DNA of 56,004 nt, from NCBI GenBank assembly GCA_004292515.1, contig RDXB01000036.1, positions 1-56,004 on the forward strand, written 5' to 3'. How positions within the stretch are numbered: the first letter of the stretch is position 1; every line of letters begins with the position of its first letter. Made by a program: the position numbers and the translations under genes. The stretch is from Oscillatoriales cyanobacterium (lineage in GTDB: Bacteria > Cyanobacteriota > Cyanobacteriia > CACIAM-69d). The notes under the pieces were generated by a model. The model was given only the letters and a program-made list of their open reading frames with translations. It searched no databases and had not been told where the DNA came from. This document shows positions 9,168-17,958 of this stretch, one piece after another.

Positions 9168-9308
9168 ATGGACTATATCGAAAAGGTGCTGGAAAAGCTT
9201 AAACAATGGGCACAAAAAGTCATTGAAGCCTTGCTGGGCCCCCAAAGCCAGCCCGAGGCTGAGCCAATTCCAGTGCCGGTAGACGACCGAGCCTACCGTC
9301 GTCGCTAG
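9168..9308 (+). CDS. 46-residue small protein, amphipathic helix plus proline-rich tail
   Basis: An ATG at 9168 is preceded at good distance by AAGGAG (9152-9157), one of the best ribosome-binding sites in the window, and the frame closes at TAG 9306-9308. The product begins MDYIEKVLEKLKQWAQKVIE, a strongly amphipathic Lys/Glu helix with Trp. A Pro/Glu-rich linker (PEAEPIPVPVDD) and a basic end (YRRR) follow. A rho-independent-like hairpin follows at 9355-9379, giving a complete small transcription unit. The family looks familiar from other cyanobacteria as a small hypothetical protein, but I cannot name a function. A membrane-surface or complex-associated role is a guess from the helix. Confidence 0.8.
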   Translation: MDYIEKVLEKLKQWAQKVIEALLGPQSQPEAEPIPVPVDDRAYRRR

Positions 9309-9354
9309 GTCTGTTGTCACCAGCGCAGGTCACATTCGATATGAAGGTTTACAG

Positions 9355-9379
9355 AACAAGGGGCCTAGTGCCCCTTGTT
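9355..9379 (+). terminator. Hairpin terminator after the 46-aa gene
   Basis: AACAAGGGGC (9355-9364) pairs perfectly with GCCCCTTGTT (9370-9379) around a 5-nt loop and runs into TTATG. It lies 47 bases after the stop codon. Its arm resembles the central palindrome of the repeat elements described elsewhere in the window. Confidence 0.75.
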
Positions 9380-9443
9380 TATGCTCGTTTATGACATTGG
9401 GCTAGTTTCAATTACTCGTTAAGACATCACTAAGACATCGCTC

Positions 9444-9887
9444 GTGAAAATTTTAATTTTGCACGGTCCCAATCTGAATCTGTTGGGGCAGCGAGAGCCG
9501 AGTGTTTATGGAACCCTCACGCTGTCGGAAATTAACGAGCGGCTAGAGGCGGATGCGGCAGAGCTGCAAGTGGCGATCGAATGCCGCCAGTCCAACCATG
9601 AAGGCACGCTGATCGACTGGATGCATGAAGCGATGGGGCAGTTTGATGGGCTGGTGATCAACCCCGGCGGCTACACCCACACCAGCGTGGCGATGCGGGA
9701 TGCGATCGCGGGGACGGCCCTGCCCACGGTGGAAGTACACCTGAGCAATATTCACAAGCGCGAGGCCTTTCGCCACCATTCCTACATTGCCCCCGTGGCG
9801 ATCGGGCAAATCTCGGGTTTTGGCCCCGAGAGCTATCGCCTGGGGTTGCGGGCTTTGGTGACGCATTTGAGCGTTGCTTCCCGCTGA
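9444..9887 (+). CDS. aroQ: 3-dehydroquinate dehydratase, type II
   Basis: The 147-residue type II dehydroquinase catalyses 3-dehydroquinate to 3-dehydroshikimate in the shikimate pathway, cytosolic and dodecameric in the family. The signature [17 protein letters not shown] is at the N-terminus with the active-site Tyr just after it (VYG). The catalytic flexible loop, the substrate-binding [11 protein letters not shown] and the late VEVHLSN with its catalytic His are all present. Length matches the family. The start is GTG at 9444, supported because [10 protein letters not shown] is the normal N-terminus. No other aro gene is adjacent. Confidence 0.97.
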   Translation: MKILILHGPNLNLLGQREPSVYGTLTLSEINERLEADAAELQVAIECRQSNHEGTLIDWMHEAMGQFDGLVINPGGYTHTSVAMRDAIAGTALPTVEVHLSNIHKREAFRHHSYIAPVAIGQISGFGPESYRLGLRALVTHLSVASR

Positions 9888-10089
9888 TGCTGGTTTTAGG
9901 TTGTTAGCTTCAGGGACGATCGTCATTCCCCAGGAGCAAGCCAAAACGGTTGATTTTCCTTAACCCCATCATCAGCCCCATCACCAACCCCATCATCGTG
10001 ACAAAGGGCTAAAGCTCTTTGCTCCCTACGAGATCGGCAGGCTGCAATCAGGGTTTCAGCGGATTGGACGATCCACTGCTAGGCAATTG
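9888..10089. other. Short intergenic region with degenerate repeat core
   Basis: It lies between convergent aroQ and the GGDEF gene. It contains a C-rich run of four ATCA-containing units and then ACAAAGGGCTAAAGCTCTTTG, a decayed version of the palindrome found in the other repeat elements here, followed by AATCAGGGTTTCAG, also found at the right side of those elements. It probably represents an old, eroded copy. The palindrome could serve as a terminator for either gene. Confidence 0.4.
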
Positions 10090-13000
10090 CTAGGCAATTT
10101 CCACGCGATCGCGCCCCTTCAACTTGGCACAATGGAGGGCGGCATCAGCGGCCTGCAAGATGTCATTGCTGGTTGTGCCGCACTGGGGAAAGACTGCAAC
10201 GCCCACCGATGCTGTGATGGATTGCAGATGTTGGCCGTTGTGGTTGAATCCCAAACGTGTGATGGTCTTGCGGATTAACTCGGCCTTGAGTCGTGTTTCT
10301 TCTAGTGAAAGCTCAGGAAAAATAACTGCAAATTCTTCGCCACCATAGCGACAAATGACCCCAGAATTCTGGAGTTGATCTTGTAATGCTTGGGCAACTT
10401 GTTTTAGTACAAAGTCCCCTGCATCGTGACCATAGTTGTCATTGATGGATCGGAAGCGATCGAGATCCAACATCACAACTCCAATCTTGCCCTGATTGCG
10501 ATTGGCACGGGCAATTTCGCGGGTGAGCACCTCTCCGAGATGACAACGGTTAAAGAGTCCTGTTAGCGCATCATGGGTACTTTGGTTTTGGAGCGTTTCG
10601 CGCAGCTTAAGATTCGCGATCGCCAATGCAATTTGCTCAGAAACTGTTTGGGCAAGCTGTTGTTTATTTTCGGGTAAACAATCCGAGTTCTGAGTGCTCA
10701 AGTGGAGTAGACCCAGGGTTTCACCTTGAGCAATCATGGGGATACATAAGGTGGCTCCGATCGCTGCATTCAAGTGGCTATGCTGGCAGCGCAAACCCGG
10801 TCGATGGGGGCCCACCCAGTGGAGACGACCGCGCCGCAGTCCCCAGCAGGCATGGGAGTGGAATTCGAGATCCGAGTGTAACTCAGTGCCCCACGTCACG
10901 GCATTTTCGATCGCGTTGTGTGAATCAGCACTTAAAAAAAGACCACCCGAACAGTTAGGAAACAAGGGTTCTAACAAGCTGGCAATTGTTTTACAGGCTT
11001 CATCGAGGCTCAGGCAAGCTTGCAGGAAATCACTGATTTCGCTGAGATCGAGCATATCCTGATGACGCTGCTTGAGATCAATTAAACGATCTTCAAGCTG
11101 TTGATTAAGCTGCTGGAGTTCAATCTTCGATTGCTTGATTGGAGTCATGTCCCGAAATGTGATCGCAAAGCCATCCCCAAGCTTGACTGCGATTGTTTCA
11201 AACCACCGATCAACACCATCTGGGTTGTAGTAAAACTCGCCCTGGTAAGGACTGTTGGATTCTACAACGTCCACACAAATTGCAAATAGATCTTGCTCTT
11301 GATTACTAAACAGCTTAAATAACAGATTTTGATCCGTGAGATGCTCAATCGATCGCCCAATAATCTGACTAGCAGCCGGGTTGCTGATGAATCCTTCAAA
11401 GTTAGTAATTTTACCCTGTCTATTGCGAATTGATCGGAAGGCCATAATGCCGTCTAGGGAGCTGTTGAGAACACTCCGCAACTGCATTTGCGAGTCCCTG
11501 AGTGCCTTTTGCATCGTGACGGTCTCAGTCAAATTCAAATGACTGCCCACCATCCGAATCACCTGTCCTGACTCATCCTTGAGGTGAATTGCCCGAGAGA
11601 GAACATGGACGATCGAGCCATCTTTATGTCGGAAGCGCTGCATGGCTTCAAAGCGATCGATGAGGCCGCTGTTGTAGTCCCGAACTAACTGCAACGCCGC
11701 AGTGGCATCTTCTTCCAAAATGACCGATTGCCACATATCCAGGCTGTTGGGCAGCTCATGATCGGCATAACCCAACATGGCTTTCCATTGGGGCGAGAAA
11801 TAAACTTCCTCCGTGATCCAATCCCAATCCCATACTCCCTCTGAGGATGCTTGAATGACAAGTTCTAACTGTTGTTTAGCAGACTCCAAAGCCAACTCAG
11901 CACGCTTGCGATCGCTAATATCACGAACCATCACAAGCACATGATTTGCTTGAAAGGGAACAATTCGCGCTTCCTCATAGTAAGTGATTCCATTCTCAAC
12001 AAATTCATACTCTTGCTGCTGAATTGAATTGGTTGCTAAAGCCAGTTGAGACAGTTGAATTCGCTCTTGTGCGATCGGTTCGGGCATGATATCCGTCACC
12101 ATAGAACCACTAATCTCTTGCTGTAGATCACCATTAGGGTATAGGCAATGAACTGTACCTTCATTCATCACTTCAAGCTGCAGTCCGTCATAGCGCATCC
12201 GCACCAAAAAATCAGGAATTGCGGCAATCAGTGCGCGATTGGTAGCCTCACTTTGCCGGAGAATCTCCTCAGATTCCTTGCGGCTCGTAATGTTTAAATG
12301 ACAACCAACAATTCGGAGAGGCTTACCCACTGAATCCCACTCAATCACTTGAGCAGAACATTGCACCCAAACAGTCGAGCCATCTTTATGACAATAACGA
12401 ACTTCATCGCAGTAGGGGATCGCGCCATGACTTGTGATATGGAGATTTAGCCTTTCAAGCGCTCCTGATAAATCCTCTGGAAAGATGAGCGATTGCCAAG
12501 TAGTGGCATCATTGGGCAGCTCGTCATCCTGATAGCCAAACATTTGTTTATAAATCGGACTCATATATGCCCGATCATGGGCAATATCCCAGTCCCAATA
12601 GCCTGCTTCTAGAATTTCTAACAGCTTTTCAAATAGCTTTAACTCGCGCTCCACTTGCTCTGCTCTATACAGGCTCCTTTCGGCATTCTTCTGGATGCTG
12701 ATATCTTGTGCAACGTAATAGAATCGGGGTCGCTGGTTTTCAGAAATACCTAGAAAGTTGACCGTAACCAACAGCCAAGGAGCCTGATCGTTGATCAAAT
12801 GTTCATATTCAAAAGATACAGGCTGTCCAGTTGTTTGACTCAATAAATAGTGCTCGATCCACTGTTGTAAGTAGTGAGCAGGAACACCGATCGCACTAGC
12901 CCAATGACCTGAGAATTCTTCCTCACGAGTTCCAAAAAACTGTAAGGTAGCAGGGTTTTGCGTCAGGTGAAAAATATCATTGTTTGCCACTTCGACAACG

Positions 13001-14103
13001 CCCATCATCAAGGGGGAAGCTTCATAGAAGATTTTGAGGGTTGCTGCCTGCTCCATCACTTGATTCTCAACAGCAAGGCGATCGCCAATTCCCCGCAAAA
13101 TTCCACAGCACTTGGTAATGTTTCCTTGGGCATCAAAAATTGGCGAAATGGTGATCTCTACATCCACCTCAGTCCCATTTTTGTGTAGCCGTCTAGTTGG
13201 GTAGTTTTGAAGATCATTTCCTTGGAGAGTATTGGTCAAGATAAGGCTAATTTCTTGAGGCCGGCTCAACGGCTCCAAAACAGAAATAGACTGACCAAGA
13301 ATCTCCGATGCGGTATAGCCCAACAAGGTTTCGGCCGCTCGATTCCAACTAATAATGCAGCCTTCTTTAGAAACACCAATCATGGCATCGCCAGCATTTT
13401 CAACGATTTCAGCCAATTGCTGTAAGGTCTGATTTGCTTGCTCTAGCTGAATGGTTCGCTCAACGACCTGCTGCTCAAGGCTGGCTTTGCTGGCTCGGAG
13501 TTCTTCAATTAAGGTTGCTTGATGCAAACCGATGCCAACTTGCACAGCCAAATGCTGAAGTCCCTCAATTTCAACCTCTTCCCAAACTCTAGGTGCTTGG
13601 CAATGATGGGCAATGAGCAATCCCCATAGTTGACTGCCATTGAGAATGGGTACAGTGAGGGTTGAGCGGACTTGAAGCCCTTGCAAAAAACTGCGATAGC
13701 AGGGTGTGATGTGGGCTATTTCAATATCTGAAGTGGCAGAGTACCAATCCTCTTGAATCTTGCTGAGGTCGCAGGATGCAAAGCATTTGTCTTGGATGAT
13801 TCGATCGCGTAGAGACCAACAAGGATCATTGATCGCTTCCACCACAACCCTGCCAGCATCATCGCCAACCTCGGGTGGGTTTAGGTGATAGAGCAGCACG
13901 CGATCGCATTGCAAGAGCTGCTGAACTTCATCCGCCGTAGTTTGCAGAATGGTTTCTAGGTCAATCTCTTGCCGAATCCGCAAAGCCACCATCGCAATTA
14001 GCCGATCCCAAACTAATCGGTGCTGATGGTGATGACATGAGCTTCCAGGTTCAAGCGCTTCTGCTAACGGGCAACTATACAATGCATTTTCTCTGGGATC
14101 CAT
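10090..14103 (-). CDS. GAF-(PAS)5-GAF-GGDEF sensor diguanylate cyclase, possible cyanobacteriochrome
   Basis: The 1337-residue cytosolic protein has, in order: GAF (about 30-200), a coiled coil, PAS (225-345), PAS (355-475), PAS (490-610), PAS (620-735), PAS/PAC (745-865), a further PAS-like unit (875-990), a second GAF (1025-1170, with ACWGLRRGR) and a GGDEF domain (1180-1337). The GGDEF signature reads GGEEF at about 1254-1258, so diguanylate cyclase activity (2 GTP to c-di-GMP) is likely. The RxxD inhibitory site upstream is missing (QNSG there), so product inhibition is not expected. GAF1 has Asp105-Lys-Cys107-Phe, matching a DXCF motif, and Cys135 followed by Tyr in the position of the bilin-attachment Cys. 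It also has VRSTLTVPI and LWGLLIAHH, as in cyanobacteriochromes. Light sensing is an inference. The gene stands alone. Confidence 0.88.
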   Translation of the reverse strand: MDPRENALYSCPLAEALEPGSSCHHHQHRLVWDRLIAMVALRIRQEIDLETILQTTADEVQQLLQCDRVLLYHLNPPEVGDDAGRVVVEAINDPCWSLRDRIIQDKCFASCDLSKIQEDWYSATSDIEIAHITPCYRSFLQGLQVRSTLTVPILNGSQLWGLLIAHHCQAPRVWEEVEIEGLQHLAVQVGIGLHQATLIEELRASKASLEQQVVERTIQLEQANQTLQQLAEIVENAGDAMIGVSKEGCIISWNRAAETLLGYTASEILGQSISVLEPLSRPQEISLILTNTLQGNDLQNYPTRRLHKNGTEVDVEITISPIFDAQGNITKCCGILRGIGDRLAVENQVMEQAATLKIFYEASPLMMGVVEVANNDIFHLTQNPATLQFFGTREEEFSGHWASAIGVPAHYLQQWIEHYLLSQTTGQPVSFEYEHLINDQAPWLLVTVNFLGISENQRPRFYYVAQDISIQKNAERSLYRAEQVERELKLFEKLLEILEAGYWDWDIAHDRAYMSPIYKQMFGYQDDELPNDATTWQSLIFPEDLSGALERLNLHITSHGAIPYCDEVRYCHKDGSTVWVQCSAQVIEWDSVGKPLRIVGCHLNITSRKESEEILRQSEATNRALIAAIPDFLVRMRYDGLQLEVMNEGTVHCLYPNGDLQQEISGSMVTDIMPEPIAQERIQLSQLALATNSIQQQEYEFVENGITYYEEARIVPFQANHVLVMVRDISDRKRAELALESAKQQLELVIQASSEGVWDWDWITEEVYFSPQWKAMLGYADHELPNSLDMWQSVILEEDATAALQLVRDYNSGLIDRFEAMQRFRHKDGSIVHVLSRAIHLKDESGQVIRMVGSHLNLTETVTMQKALRDSQMQLRSVLNSSLDGIMAFRSIRNRQGKITNFEGFISNPAASQIIGRSIEHLTDQNLLFKLFSNQEQDLFAICVDVVESNSPYQGEFYYNPDGVDRWFETIAVKLGDGFAITFRDMTPIKQSKIELQQLNQQLEDRLIDLKQRHQDMLDLSEISDFLQACLSLDEACKTIASLLEPLFPNCSGGLFLSADSHNAIENAVTWGTELHSDLEFHSHACWGLRRGRLHWVGPHRPGLRCQHSHLNAAIGATLCIPMIAQGETLGLLHLSTQNSDCLPENKQQLAQTVSEQIALAIANLKLRETLQNQSTHDALTGLFNRCHLGEVLTREIARANRNQGKIGVVMLDLDRFRSINDNYGHDAGDFVLKQVAQALQDQLQNSGVICRYGGEEFAVIFPELSLEETRLKAELIRKTITRLGFNHNGQHLQSITASVGVAVFPQCGTTSNDILQAADAALHCAKLKGRDRVEIA

Positions 14104-14715
14104 AGGACTGACCTATTCATTCAAAAATGAACCGGATTCAAATGTTCTATTAATAGTTTTAGACCCAATATACGAGTATTTAACTTTGACCAACCCCACT
14201 GTTAAGCATTACAGGAAGTCAAAAGACAAAGTTCATCTGTTCCTAGGAAGATGTCTGAAAAGTCGAAATTGATACTCCATATGCCCCAGCGATATATGCC
14301 CCAGCGATATATGCCCCAGCGATCGACGCAGGCAAGGGGCTTGAGCATCCTGCTTCCACAACCAATAGTGCTTGGTTCATGCCAAAAGAGACGTTCTAGA
14401 CATCCTCTAACTGATTTTTTGCAAACGCCCTTTCAAAGCTTTACCTGGCGTGAATTTTGGACAGTGTTCACCCATAAACTCAGTGTCACGCTCCACTGCC
14501 CACCCACAGATCCCAGACGAATACCAAATATCCACCCGCGAGTGGCCACCCGTACCCCAGACCAGGCTAGCACCGCTTCCAGGGTGAGTCTTCCATCTGT
14601 TCAGATTGCCCTCAAAATTCAGCAAGTTGCGACTTTAGCAACATCAAAGTTGTAAAATAGCGCCTCAAGACCGGCCTCAACGGTTGATAGAGTCGAACCC
14701 TTAGGTACATTGCCC
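14104..14715. other. 612-bp intergenic region upstream of the transketolase-like gene
   Basis: This region divides the divergent GGDEF and transketolase-like genes and contains the miniature element at 14247-14407. Bases 14408-14715 show no gene. A TTGTAAAATAG stretch near 14649-14660 is a candidate -10 region for the downstream gene, about 50 bases before its start. Confidence 0.4.
14247..14407. mobile_element. Miniature element, type 1 ends (copy A, expanded)
   Basis: This 161-bp copy of the type 1 element starts GAAGATGTCTGAAAAG, and its right end is diverged (ACGTTCTAGACATCCTC). It is flanked by TAG on the left and TAA on the right, consistent with a TNA target. It differs from the two 131-bp copies by exactly 30 bases, because a 15-bp unit (ATATGCCCCAGCGAT) is present three times instead of once. 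Its central palindrome is decayed (AAGGGGCTTGAGCATCCTG). It encodes no protein. Confidence 0.8.
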
Positions 14716-16923
14716 ATGACCGCCACAACCCCCGCGCCCGTGACCCTGCCCGCTTTTTGCGAGGGCATTCAATACTTTGGTGAACCGAGACCGGAATTCG
14801 CGACCCTCGGTGTAACACCAGCAGTCAACGCGGAGACGGGGGCGATCGCCAATTCCAGCGACTTAGCTGCCGTGTTCCAAGCCCTGCTGGTCGCCGATGC
14901 CCTGCGCTATTTGACCCTACAAGTGACTGCCAGCAAGGAATCGGGTCACCCCGGTGGCTATGCCAGCGCGGCCGATGTGATGGCGGCGCTGACCATGTTG
15001 GGCTACAAGAACTTCACCACCGAAGTGGGCCACCATGCGCCCGGCTTTTACTCGCAGGTGTTCTTGGATCGATCGCTCGAAGCGATGGGCATCACGACGG
15101 TGCAGCAACTGCGCGATCGATTCCGCGAAACCCACGGACTGCTCGGCCACCTGTCGGGGCAAATCCCTGGTCTGCTGGCCCCCGCCGGCCCCCTCGGCCA
15201 GGGTCAGCACTTCGCCATGGCCGGAGCCAAGCTGTTTCCCGGCACGCTCTTCCCCGTGACGATCGGGGACGGTGGCCTGGGCGAACCCTACATCATGAGC
15301 AGCTTTGGCCACTTCAACACCGCTTATCCGCAGGCCACCAACTTCCTGCCGATCTTGGTTTGGAACGGCTACAGCCAAGAGCACCACAGCATGGTCTCCA
15401 CCAAATCCAATGCCGCCATGGAAGCCTATTGGCGCGGCAATGGCTTTGAAGAGGTGATTTTGGTGGATGCCAAGGCCTTTGATGATGCCGATCAACCGGG
15501 CGATTACGTTGATAGCACTCAGTTCTCCTTTGCCCAACGCATGGCCTTCACCCAAGCGATTCTGGAAGCCACCGACCAGGCGGCCAAGCTGGCCCTGGGC
15601 GGCAAGCTGACGGTGCTGATCGTCAAGCAACTGAAGGGCGCGGGTGTTCACAAGCGCGGCGCACAATCTCACAACCTCTACCCCGGTGACAACCTAGAAC
15701 GGGATTACATTGTGGCGGCCCTGAAGGAACGGGCCCTGTCGCCGGAAGCCTGGCAACTGGTGCGCACCAACTGCGAGCGATCGGGCGGTGGCCCCGGCGC
15801 ACAGGTGGCCGTCACCGAAAGCGTCCGACCCCTGGCGGATTTGGGCAAGCTCAACCTGGTGGAATTTCCCGCTGGCGAGAAGAAAGTTTCGACCACGGCC
15901 ATGGGCGATCTCGTCGTCCAAGTGGGCAAAGCCGATCCCGATTTCATCGTCACCAACGCCGACGGGAACGCCGCCTCGGGGATCAACAACATCAACGTGG
16001 GGCTGAAAATCGTCCACCCGACCACCGACGCGACCTACTTCCAACAACCCGATGGTCAGGTTTACGAACCCCTGAACGAAGATGCCTGCGCCGGTTTGGC
16101 GGTGGGTCAAGCGCTGTTTGGGGCGCGATCGCTCTGGTGTTCCTACGAGTCGTTCGCGATCAATGGTCTACCGATTTGGCAAACCGTCACCCAAGCCATG
16201 GCCGAACTGCGCCGCCCCGCCCCTGCCACGGTCTGCCTGTTCACGGCGGGCGCGCTGGAGCAAGGCCGCAACGGCTGGACGCACCAACGCCCAGAAATCG
16301 AAAACTACTTCGCGGCGATGATGCGCAACGGCAACATCTTCCCGCTGTTCCCCTGCGATGCGAACAGCACCCAGGTTTGCTACGACTGGGCGCTGGCTCA
16401 GGTGAACAAGGGGATCACGATTACGGTCAGCAAGTCGCCGCTGCCGATCGTCTCGACCTTTGAGCAAACGCGCCAAGCCTTGCGGGATGGCGGTTTTGTG
16501 CTGCAAGAAACGCCCGGTGAAAAAACCGTGGTCTTGGCGGTGATTGGCGACATGACCCTGACTCCGGCGATCGCAGCGGCGGAACAACTGGCGGCCCAGG
16601 GCATCGGCTCGCGGATCGTGTCGGTAATCAGCCCCCGTCGCCTGTACCGATCGACCGATGTGGCGGTGGAAATGTGCTCAGAACCCGATGCGCACTTTGT
16701 AGATGACGCAACGTTCGATCGGCTGTTCGGTGGTGATGCGTTGTTGGGTGTGACCGGCGGCACGAGCGCCATGCTGGAGCCGATCGTCCTCCGCAGCACG
16801 GCCCCGCGCGATGTGTTCGCCTGGAAACGCGGCGAAACGACGGCTACCGCTGGCCAACTGATGGGCCTCAACGGTCTGACGGCGGAAAACCTGGTGAAAC
16901 GGGCGATCGCGCTGCTGGGCTAG
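14716..16923 (+). CDS. ThDP-dependent transketolase/phosphoketolase-like enzyme
   Basis: This 735-residue enzyme is of the transketolase superfamily. The N-terminal ThDP domain has the helix SKESGHPGGYASAADVM, GPLGQG, and the ThDP/metal motif GDGGLGEP continuing to WNGYS. A pyrimidine-binding domain (about 430-590) and a C-terminal transketolase domain (about 590-735) follow. Sequences of this class are variously labelled phosphoketolase, transketolase or xylulose-5-phosphate epimerase in cyanobacteria. It is shorter than standard phosphoketolases (about 790-800 residues), so the exact reaction on xylulose-5-phosphate is not settled. ATG 14716 is preferred over TTG 14710. A hairpin follows at 16972-17005. 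Its last 113 coding bases (16796-16908) are repeated, diverged, at 17781-17893. Confidence 0.85.
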   Translation: MTATTPAPVTLPAFCEGIQYFGEPRPEFATLGVTPAVNAETGAIANSSDLAAVFQALLVADALRYLTLQVTASKESGHPGGYASAADVMAALTMLGYKNFTTEVGHHAPGFYSQVFLDRSLEAMGITTVQQLRDRFRETHGLLGHLSGQIPGLLAPAGPLGQGQHFAMAGAKLFPGTLFPVTIGDGGLGEPYIMSSFGHFNTAYPQATNFLPILVWNGYSQEHHSMVSTKSNAAMEAYWRGNGFEEVILVDAKAFDDADQPGDYVDSTQFSFAQRMAFTQAILEATDQAAKLALGGKLTVLIVKQLKGAGVHKRGAQSHNLYPGDNLERDYIVAALKERALSPEAWQLVRTNCERSGGGPGAQVAVTESVRPLADLGKLNLVEFPAGEKKVSTTAMGDLVVQVGKADPDFIVTNADGNAASGINNINVGLKIVHPTTDATYFQQPDGQVYEPLNEDACAGLAVGQALFGARSLWCSYESFAINGLPIWQTVTQAMAELRRPAPATVCLFTAGALEQGRNGWTHQRPEIENYFAAMMRNGNIFPLFPCDANSTQVCYDWALAQVNKGITITVSKSPLPIVSTFEQTRQALRDGGFVLQETPGEKTVVLAVIGDMTLTPAIAAAEQLAAQGIGSRIVSVISPRRLYRSTDVAVEMCSEPDAHFVDDATFDRLFGGDALLGVTGGTSAMLEPIVLRSTAPRDVFAWKRGETTATAGQLMGLNGLTAENLVKRAIALLG

Positions 16924-16971
16924 GGCTGTGACGCTTCCAGGGCGATCGTTGCAGTAAAAGTCCTATAGATG

Positions 16972-17005
16972 GGGGTATTATCTCGCAACTGCGGGGTAAT
17001 ACCCC
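16972..17005 (+). terminator. Hairpin after the transketolase-like gene
   Basis: GGGGTATTA (16972-16980) and TAATACCCC (16997-17005) pair perfectly around a 16-nt loop, followed by TTATA. It lies 48 bases after the stop codon and before mglB, which suggests mglB has its own promoter in 17006-17154. Confidence 0.6.
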
Positions 17006-17154
17006 TTATACCGAAGCTAGACTGCAACTGCTTAATAACACTCTGCTGAAGGAGTTATCCTGCACTTGCGGTCTAATACATAGTTGGGCTGCTTGAGGGC
17101 GCAAAAGAATAGAATATGTGGCTGAGTCGAGCCAATAACACTGGAGAAAGAACA

Positions 17155-17637
17155 ATGGTCAACCCGCAGATGGTCATGTACGAAGAGGAGTTCAATCAGA
17201 TCCAGAACGTCGTGGATCGCCTAGTCAAGGACGCGAACGCCAAAGTTGGCTTCATTGTCGACAAGAATGGCCAGCTCATCGCTGCCGGTGGCGACGTGGA
17301 CAACCTGGACACCACCTCTCTGGCTTCGCTGACCGCCGGCAATATCGCAGCGACCGGCGGCATGGCGAAGCTGCTCAAGGAAAACGAGTTCGCCACCCAG
17401 TTCCACGAAGGCGAGAGGGCGAATATCCACATGCAGCTCGTGGGCAACCGAGTAATCCTGGTCATCATCTTCGATTTGAAGTCGTCGCTTGGGCTCGTCC
17501 GCCTCCGGGTGCGCAAGGCGAGCGAAGAACTGAACCACATCTTCGAGGCACTGCTGCGAAAAGTTCAGGAGCCGGGCACAGACTCACCATTCGCCGAGAT
17601 CACCGATGAGGATATCGACAATTTATTCAATGACTGA
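17155..17637 (+). CDS. mglB: MglB, roadblock/LC7 GTPase-activating protein (orphan)
   Basis: This 160-residue roadblock/LC7 protein is very like myxobacterial MglB: MVMYEEEF near the N-terminus, DANAKVGFIVDKNGQLIAA, TTSLASLTAGNIAATGGMAK, the FHEG turn, SLGLVRLRVRKAS and an acidic tail SPFAEITDEDIDNLF. In Myxococcus, MglB dimers stimulate GTP hydrolysis by the Ras-like GTPase MglA at the lagging cell pole to set motility polarity. No MglA is nearby. A strong GGAGAAAG precedes the ATG at 17155 (a longer start at 17116 is less likely). The gene prefers AAG for Lys, lacks GCGATCGC motifs and sits between two diverged copies of the neighbouring gene's 3' end, all signs of transfer. Its partner GTPase must be sought elsewhere in the genome. 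Confidence 0.88.
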   Translation: MVNPQMVMYEEEFNQIQNVVDRLVKDANAKVGFIVDKNGQLIAAGGDVDNLDTTSLASLTAGNIAATGGMAKLLKENEFATQFHEGERANIHMQLVGNRVILVIIFDLKSSLGLVRLRVRKASEELNHIFEALLRKVQEPGTDSPFAEITDEDIDNLFND

Positions 17638-17780
17638 TCGACGGTCGACTCCGAGGCTGGGGCGTTTCGGTCATCCGTCCGAGCGAATCGCCGAACACTG
17701 CGGTGAACCGGATGCTGATGCCGCGTCAGCTTGAAACTACATTCCAGGTCGTAACCAGCGGCATTAGTGCCGGTTACCTT

Positions 17781-17893
17781 GCACGGCCCCGCGCGATGTG
17801 TTTGCCTGGAAGCGCGGCGAAACGACGGCGATCGCTGGCCAACTGATGGGCCTGAACGGTCTGACGGCTGAGAACCTGGTGAAACGGGCGATC
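17781..17893 (+). pseudogene. Duplicated 3' fragment of the transketolase-like gene
   Basis: These 113 bases align without gaps to 16796-16908 inside the intact gene, with about eight differences. Most differences are at third codon positions (GTGTTC/GTGTTT, AAA/AAG, CTC/CTG, GCG/GCT, GAA/GAG). The fragment has neither the start nor the true stop. Because the changes look selected at the protein level, the fragment probably came from, or once was, a functional related gene rather than a recent copying error. Together with the intact copy it flanks mglB as a direct repeat. Confidence 0.88.
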
Positions 17894-17958
17894 ATCTGCC
17901 CCTGGAGGTTGTCAAAACCATCTTGACGGCTTTATGCCACAATTGGCATATTGGGAAT

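Noticed and set aside
10090-14103. Classical phytochrome (PAS-GAF-PHY) assignment for the GGDEF protein
   Set aside because: No PHY domain follows GAF1 and there is no His-kinase; if light sensing, it would be a cyanobacteriochrome-type GAF.
14917-15672. 251-codon minus-strand frame opposite the transketolase-like gene
   Set aside because: It is antisense to conserved ThDP motifs with no recognisable domain.
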